Source: Sesamum alatum
Taxonomy: Eukaryota; Streptophyta; Magnoliopsida; Lamiales; Pedaliaceae
NCBI GenBank assembly: GCA_034509735.1
Contig: JACGWO010000002.1
Span: 48,295,115-48,359,114 of the forward strand
Direction of reading: 5' to 3'
DNA: 64,000 nucleotides
Below, one piece after another: positions 57,861-64,000 of the stretch. The position numbers and the translations under genes were made by a program. Numbering within the stretch: position 1 is the stretch's first letter; each line of letters begins with the position of its first letter. Under the pieces are notes generated by a model. That model was given only the letters and a program-made list of their open reading frames with translations. It was not told where the DNA came from and searched no databases.

Positions 57861-58161
57861 AGGGCTAGGATTGACTATTTTACCCTTGTAACTAAAAAAA
57901 AAAAAAAACAGAAAAATCTGTATTTGTGCAATTACAGTGTTGCCCCTCTGTAAATCAGCTTCATCTCCCGCCATAGAACTCCTATTCATTCTCATACACA
58001 AACCCTATTTTCTTCTATTTCTCTCCCAAACCAAACCCTTCGAAAACCCTTCGAAAATCCATTCTTTTTGCACCATTGCGGTCGGAATCTAGTGTTCTTG
58101 AAGTGAAGAAAGTGTTTGAAGGTAGAAGAAGACAATTTCCACAATTTTCACCGAAGAAAAG

Positions 58162-58913
58162 GTATGTGTGCTTCCCTTTCCTTTTGTTGATCGTGGTTTT
58201 TTCTTACTTTTATAGTGATTTGAGTTCATTCAAGTAGGAATTTTATGTTCTTACAACAAAAATCATACTTTGTTATGTAAAAATCGCAAACCCGACGTAT
58301 CGATTTGGGGTTTTCTATTTTTTTTTTTTAATGTAAGAATCGTTGAATGTTTGCTTTGATCTTGCTGATTATTTTTCTTTGATCATACCTCTGTTGTCCT
58401 GATTTTGATTAGCTTATGATGGATTTTGATTAGCTTATGATTTTTTTTATGAACTACATGAATCTATGCGACGAAAAATGGCTCAAACATTTGTTCAACC
58501 AGTATATTTTCATAAATACAACAATCATTGTAAGAAGTACACAGCTTACAACACACACTTACCGAAAAACAAGAGATAAAAATAACTAAACAGAGAGATG
58601 GTAAAATAGCCGAGGAGAAACATGTTCTGTTATGGTGTGCTCTGCAATTCTTAAAGAAGTTCAATTTCCCTCTTCTTAACTCTTGATTAATAGAATTACC
58701 ATTTTAAGTTGTAATGTATAGTACTTGTAGACATTATGAAAATTACCATTATGTAATGTAATGTAATGTATAGAATTATGTAATGTAATGTATAGAATTA
58801 GCATTTTAAGTTGTAATGTATAGTACTTGTAATGTATAGCAAAACTGAAGAACCAGACTGTAATGTATAGTACACTGTTATATTTATTTTTTTTTTATTT
58901 TTTTTATGTTCAG
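58162..58913 (+). other. probable 5' UTR intron of the MULE transposase
   Basis: A donor gtatgtgtg after agaaaag and an acceptor ttcag just before the ATG at 58916 define a 752-bp intron. Its 3' part (58705-58870) is full of taatg/tgtaatgtata micro-repeats. An upstream non-coding exon would lie at about 57960-58161. Confidence 0.5.
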
Positions 58914-58915
58914 GA

Positions 58916-61900
58916 ATGGGAGACAAGGTATATGATCTGCGGATACATTTTAAGGGCAAATGCAAAAAACTGAAAAAATATCGATCCAGATAAATATAGT
59001 TACATTGACTTTATCGCAGATATTAGAGAATTACATGGTGTTATGGATGAGGCTATGTTTAGGATTACATGTGGTGTGGATGACAGTGATGTGCTTATGA
59101 ACATTAGTAATGATAATGATGTGTTGAGCATGTTCAGTAGAAATGCAAATAAAATTACCTTTGATGTTTTTGTGGAACTTGTTGAGGTAGGGGTAGAGTC
59201 TGGAAATGAACATGGGGAGGAATTTGGGGATGGGACTGAACTTGGGGATGAAAGTGGGGAGAAGTCTGGGGATGAGACTGAACTTGGGGATGAAAGTGGG
59301 GAGGAGTCTGGGGATGGGACTGAAATTGGGGAGGAGGCTGGTGATGGGAGTGGGGATGAAAGTGGGGAGGAGGATGGTGATGGGAGTGGGGATGACATGA
59401 GTGATTATAAGTCTGATGATCACTGTGAGAGTAAAAATCAAAGTGATTCAGAATTGGAGGATGATCCATTGAAAGGTGCATTAACTAGGGATGCATGCAT
59501 GTTGCCTAGTGAAACTGGTGGCAAAGTCAAGTTAGAAAAGGGTATGATCTTTGTTGATGTCCATGCATTTAGAAAAAACACTAAAAGAGTTTGTAATTCA
59601 GGAGGGTTTCAAAATAATGAGGATGAGAAATGAAAAAACAAGAGTGACAGCTCATTGCAGTGTGAAAGATTGCCCTTGGATAGTCCATGCTACTCCATTG
59701 GTAGATGGTGTCACATTTCAGGTTAAGACATATGTGCCTAAGCACACATGTGTTAGGGAAGATCCTACCAAAGAGGCAAGTAGTGAGTGGATAGCTACAA
59801 AAATTGAAAGTGTGTTGAGGGAAAACCCGGGGATGAAGATTAGAGGTATTAGAAATGAACTTAAAAAGTTTGGTGTCAACCCTCAGTACATGCAAATCTA
59901 TAGGGGCTAGAAAAAAAGCCTTGGAGTCGATAGAGGGGTAGCTACATTGAGTCCTTTGAGAAGATGCCTTATTATGCTAAGCTTGTGTTGGAGAGAAATG
60001 AGGGGAGTGTGGTAACCCTTCAGTCTGATATAGATGAGTCAGAGGTCATCCATGCTACACCTGTTTTTAAAAGATTTTTTTTGGGTTGTCTGCATTGAGA
60101 GATGGATTTTTGGAAGGATGTAGTCCTTTCCTAGGCTTTGATGGGTGTCATTTGAAAGGTCCATTTGGGGGTGTGTTACTAGCTGCCATTGGGTTGGATG
60201 GGAATAATGGTTTATTCCCAGTTGCCTTTGCTGTTGTTGAGTCAGAATGCCAAGGAATCTTGGAGCTTTTTTCTTTGAGAATCTGTCAAGGATGTTGGGA
60301 AGCTTCTCTGTTGACAAGCCATGGACATTTATGTCTGACAGACAGAAGGTAATGTTCCATTCCAATCATCTTTTTGTTGTCTGTTTTACATGTATTGTGA
60401 ATCGGACTGAAATGTAATGCATGTAATTCATATGGATGTATTTGTTAAATTATACATAAAGATGGACTGAAATGTAATGCATGTACTTAATATGGGTATA
60501 TTTGTTATGTTATACATAAAGATGGATTGAAATGTAATGCATGTAATTGCTAAAAGAGTTGGTGAAATGTAATGCATGTAATTCCTTTGGTTGTTGGTGA
60601 AATGTAATGCATGTAATTTGGGGGTGGACTGAAATGTTATATTATACATATGGATGGACTGAAATGTAATGCATGTAATTCCTTTGGGTGTATATGTTAT
60701 GTTATACATAAAGATGGATTGAAATGTAATGATATAATTCATATGGCTGTTGGTGAATTGTAATGCAAATATTTTTGATTGCTTAGGGATTGGTGGAGAC
60801 AATAAATGAGGTTGTACCTCATGCTATTAATAGGAGGTGTGCCAGGCATATCTATGCCAATTTCAGAAGTCAATATGCAGGGGCTGCCCTAAAGAAGTAT
60901 TTCTGGCAAGCAGCCAGATCATACAATGCTGCAGGTTTCAATTTTGCACTTTACAAGATCAAAGAGTTGAAACCTGCAGCATATGATTGGCTTATGAAAA
61001 TCCCAGCTGAGACATGGTCTAGGCATGCATTTGACCGAAGACTAAAAAATGATCATGTCACCAACAATCTCTCTGAATCCTTCAACCATTGGGTGGGTGA
61101 ACTTAGAAGTAAACCAATTCTAACATTGGTGGATGGGTTGAGGGCCAAACTTATGTGTAGATTGCAGACAAGAAAAGAGAAGGGCAGCAAATGGTCTGGT
61201 GTGGTAGTACCCAATGTAGTGAAGGATTAAACAAGATTAAAGAGGAGTCTAGGAGATGTCACCTCTTAGTGGCCGGGGAGCATGAGTTTGAAGTTCAAGA
61301 CCAGAATATTCACTACATTGTAAACTTGAGGGGAAAAACATGTAATTGCCAGGTTTGGGATATATCTGGGATTCCCTGTAGGCATGCAGCTTTGGGGATA
61401 AGTTACAGAAGTGAGGATGTAGAAAGTTATTGTGATAGTAGGTTTTCCTTGTCAGCATACATGAAAGCCTACAAATATTCTATACATCCAGTACCAGATC
61501 ATACCTTTTGGCCTTTGGGAGTAGATGTTAGCTACCCTACTCTTCTGCCTCCAGTTGTTAAGAGAATGCCAGGTAGGCCCAAGAAAAATAGAAGAAAGGA
61601 ACCCAGTGAGGCACCAACTACGGTGAAAAGATCAAGCATGGTGAAGTGTAAGGCATGCAATGAATTGGGACATAATAGGAGAACATGCCCTAGCATTCAG
61701 GTATCTTTCAATGCATTTTGTATTTTACAATGACCAGTAATTTACTCGTCTTTAATATTGTCTGTTTTTTCTTGGTATTTTAGGTTAACAACAGTCGAAG
61801 AGACTCAGATCTCAATGTTCCTTTATCACAACTAGCAAGAAAGAGGAGGAAATCCAAAGACCAAACAGAAGCTCAAGTTGGTAGGAAAAGGAAAGTTGCT

Positions 61901-62092
61901 ACGGTGGCCCAGCCTCCAGCACAAGTTTCATCATCCCAGCCTTTGTTCAAAACACAACAAGTACCTCCAATGCATGCTACGGGTTCATCCTCACAGCCAC
62001 AACCACCACCCTCACATCTTGGAAGCACCATATCTACCGCCAAGTTTTTGGAGAGGAATAGGAGTCTCCCCACAAAGGGAGATAAGGAGTAA
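58916..62092 (+). pseudogene. MURA-type MULE transposase, frame-disrupted
   Basis: Coding sequence in three exons (58916-60348, 60787-61700, 61784-62092) with intact splice sites. In order: an N-terminal PB1-like/MuDR segment; a Gly/Glu/Asp-rich repeat region (about 59190-59400); the MuDR DNA-binding domain (CSVKDCPWIVHATP... KHTC); the MULE transposase core (FLGFDGCHLKGPFGGVLLAA, later FMSDRQKGLVE, RRCARHIYANF, NLSESFNHWV); a SWIM zinc finger (CNCQVWDISGIPCRH); a CCHC knuckle (CKACNELGHNRRTC); and a Lys/Arg-rich tail. By comparing frames I count about eight single-base shifts: near 58970, 59575, 59904, 59938, 60080, 60252, 60268 and 61227. Most lie at runs of A, G or T. As written it cannot make a full protein. 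Confidence 0.9.
60405..60780. repeat. variable-length tandem repeats in MULE intron
   Basis: About nine copies of a unit headed gaaatgtaatgcatgtaatt, with tails of 10-40 bases that differ (some contain tatacataaagatgg). The first two units are 60 bp and highly similar. They lie wholly inside the second transposase intron (60349-60786). Confidence 0.9.
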
Positions 62093-62727
62093 GAACAAGA
62101 ATGATGACAAAGAACTTAACAGTGAAACATGCACACAACAGTGATGATGAAACTGGCTTTTTTGAAGTATTTTGCACAGTTTGAGGAAACTGGCCTTTTG
62201 AAGTATTTTGCACAGTATTTTCTGTAATGAAGTATTTTTGAACCTACATTGGCATTTTGAAGTATTTGTCTGTTTGGGATGCTTTTAATGGAATGATGTA
62301 TTCCTTTTGTCAAGTTAGTTGTGAATTAATCCTGTTGTTGTCAAATATTGTTGATATTTTTGTTGATGAATTGTTCAGCTGTCAACAAATGATATTATTG
62401 TTGATGAATTAATCATCTTCTGATGTTCAGTTGTCAAATATTGTTGTTGATGAATTACTCCATTGTAATGTCCAATTAAACTCAACAGGATTTTGTACGA
62501 TTACAAGTTGCATTCATTTAATCTTAATAAGAAAAAATATTACAATTTCATCCAAAAGTCAATATTCAAATAACAATTACCTCCATCTAATAATTACAAA
62601 ACTTACATTAAGGTCCGCAGGGTATTTTAGTCCGAAAAAATATTCAAAATATTTTAGAAATAAAATAAAAAATTAATTTAATTTGTACAAGTTTATTTTA
62701 GTCAATTCAACCATAAAAATTGAGCTA
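62093..62727 (+). other. MULE 3' non-coding region
   Basis: Follows the stop at 62090-62092. It includes gaagtattttgcacag-type short repeats (62165-62225) and ttgttgatgaatt repeats (62335-62455). No coding. Confidence 0.6.
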
Positions 62728-62833
62728 TTTGTAAAAAAATGCAAACCTCAGGGGGGGTATTTGTAATTTATGAAACAACAGGGGGGTATTTGTAATTACC
62801 GCAAACCTCAGGGGAGGCAAATGTAATTTACCC
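62728..62833 (-). repeat. right terminal inverted repeat of the MULE
   Basis: 106 bp, the inverted counterpart of 57757-57860. The C run is longer by two bases and one base differs near the outer end (position 16 from the end). Confidence 0.95.
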
Positions 62834-62990
62834 AATAAATAATTAGTAGACTTTATACTAATTTCTACCAACAATATCAAAATTATAAAAATTATAAACC
62901 TATACTATTAATAAAGCATGACCTATTGGTGCTTTCTTGTAAGACAATTTTTCGCTCTCCAGTACTCGTTACTTGCCTTATGTCTCTCTC

Positions 62991-63038
62991 ATGAATTCGA
63001 TGTCTTCTCTTCAACATCAGCTTCAGCAAATGCAACTT
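62991..63038 (+). CDS. possible short first exon or captured gene fragment
   Basis: ATG at 62991 opens MNSMSSLQHQLQQMQL (16 codons) ending exactly at a strong donor, gtaagt. It is Gln-rich and looks like a genuine N-terminus. No downstream exon is visible before the window ends, so it could be the first exon of a gene to the right with a long intron, or a fragment captured by a transposon. Confidence 0.25.
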
Positions 63039-63589
63039 GTAAGTCGTGGATTGATTGTGTTGATTTCCCTATTTTCTACTTGTGAACCATATCTTAAGCA
63101 TTTATAGGGATGTAACCAAAAATAACTCAAATATTTGTCTCTATACTTGAATAGCATATCACGTAAAATATGAATTGGGTAGTATATAACTTGACACCAA
63201 TTAAATAATGGATAATATATACAGTAGTAGTAGTAGAAACCCCTGAATTGTATCAAAAAAGAAAACAAAAAGAAAATATCCCCTCAACAAAGGCATGTAA
63301 AGCAGAAAATTGAAAAAGATAATAATCCTTTCAAACCTGGAACTCAATGAAACTTCAGAAAATCTCGAAGAAAGCTAGCTTCAACCCATACTTCTGCTAG
63401 TCAACTCGCACTCCACTGAAAAAGTTGACAAATTATGACACTAATCTCACTCTCCATATATTTTCATAAAAATTAATCCTTTTGATCAATTTTGAGTTGG
63501 TAAACAAATAAATAAAACTTAAGCAAAGAGTCAAGCTATCCTCATTGTTTTGAAAATTTCAAACTCAACGAACATATAACTTTGATCAT

Positions 63590-64000
63590 TTTCGGCACGG
63601 GAGAATTGTATTTTTTTAAATAAGTAAATAAAATTATAAATAATTTACTTTAGAATATAAATAAATGATAAATAATTTATAATTAAAGTAATAATAAGTA
63701 TATAGATGCCAAAATATGTTGAATATAAAAATAAATTTAAATTATTTTACTAACTAATAATGAGTGAAACTTTTGAATAAGAATAAACAATGGTATAATT
63801 ATTAATATGAAAATATAAACTAAGCGATACTTTTTAAAGTGGCAAAATATAATTCAAAAAGGTTATAGAAATATATCAATCAATGTATGCAGGATTATGT
63901 GTTCAAAAAATAAATAAAAATGATAAGTAATTCAAACTTTGAAATAAAATAAGTAATTGATAAATAATTCAAGAATCAAATTTAAAATAATCCATAAATA
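63590..64000. repeat. truncated copy of the Helitron subterminal repeat
   Basis: gcacgggagaattgtatttt at about 63596 and the following AT-rich sequence (ttataaataattta, aaagtaataataagtata, ttactaactaataa) parallel 55610-55800. The CTAG terminus and hairpin seen at 55592 are missing. It continues past the window edge. Confidence 0.5.

Larger units (their letters stand above)
57757..62833 (+). mobile_element. 5,077-bp Mutator-like element (MULE) with complete ends
   Basis: About 105-bp terminal inverted repeats (57757-57860 and 62728-62833) start gggtaaattacattt and differ by about one substitution and a C-run length change. A 10-bp duplication, aataaataat, flanks it (57747-57756 and 62834-62843). 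It carries a MURA-type transposase gene read left to right. The high similarity of the ends and the exact duplication argue for a fairly recent insertion. Confidence 0.95.

Noticed and set aside
59000..59481. Minus-strand Pro/Ser/His-rich open frames opposite the MULE transposase
   Set aside because: Produced by reading the acidic Gly/Glu/Asp repeat backwards; no start context or homology.
60349..60786. CRISPR-like array
   Set aside because: The repeated unit has irregular spacing and diverging copies inside a plant transposon intron; it is an ordinary tandem repeat.

Overview
This is nuclear DNA from a flowering plant. It has AT-rich intergenic DNA, GT-AG introns, and plant-only families: an AIPP2-like PHD protein, PLATZ, WEB, PR-10/Bet v 1 and MuDR-type transposons. 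The content fits a eudicot, possibly an asterid, but the species cannot be fixed from sequence alone. I joined all exon models by hand from splice signals and frame continuity. No transcript evidence was available.

Left part (1-43 kb), a gene-bearing block: a 12-exon AIPP2-like PHD-finger co-repressor (897-10767, +); a small chloroplast-envelope-type protein (12330-14988, +); an intronless gamma-glutamylcyclotransferase (17247-17780, -); a PLATZ zinc-binding regulator (23804-24995, +); weak coding traces at 27.8-31.5 kb; a WEB-family coiled-coil protein (34315-37641, +); and a NERD-domain membrane protein (40145-43116, +). From memory, the AIPP2 / small plastid protein / GGCT / WEB order matches Arabidopsis At3g02890-At3g02930 and, in part, its duplicate near At5g16660-At5g16730. 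If so, this is an old conserved block into which repeats have been inserted. The genes look functionally unrelated (chromatin silencing, plastid envelope, glutathione breakdown, transcription, chloroplast movement).

Middle right (45-54 kb): three tandem two-exon PR-10/Bet v 1-like genes on the minus strand, with conserved TATA boxes and shared flanks. An orphan flank at 48.2-48.5 kb suggests a further lost copy. A tRNA-derived SINE with a target-site duplication lies between copies 1 and 2. A 417-bp MULE-type MITE has inserted into the copy-3 flank, and the copy-2 flank preserves the matching empty site.

Right end (55-64 kb): a mobile-element cluster. A probable 1.6-kb non-autonomous Helitron is followed by a second Helitron 3' end. 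Then comes a 5,077-bp Mutator-like element (57757-62833) with about 105-bp, nearly identical terminal inverted repeats and a 10-bp target-site duplication. It carries a multi-exon MURA transposase with SWIM and CCHC zinc motifs. The transposase frame is broken about eight times, mostly at homopolymers. Smaller elements at 19.4 kb and 54.3 kb share its ends and subterminal sequence and look like internally deleted derivatives.

The 19-24 kb interval is an array of palindromic elements. The most striking is a 1,045-bp foldback with about 460-bp arms and a perfect 9-bp target-site duplication.
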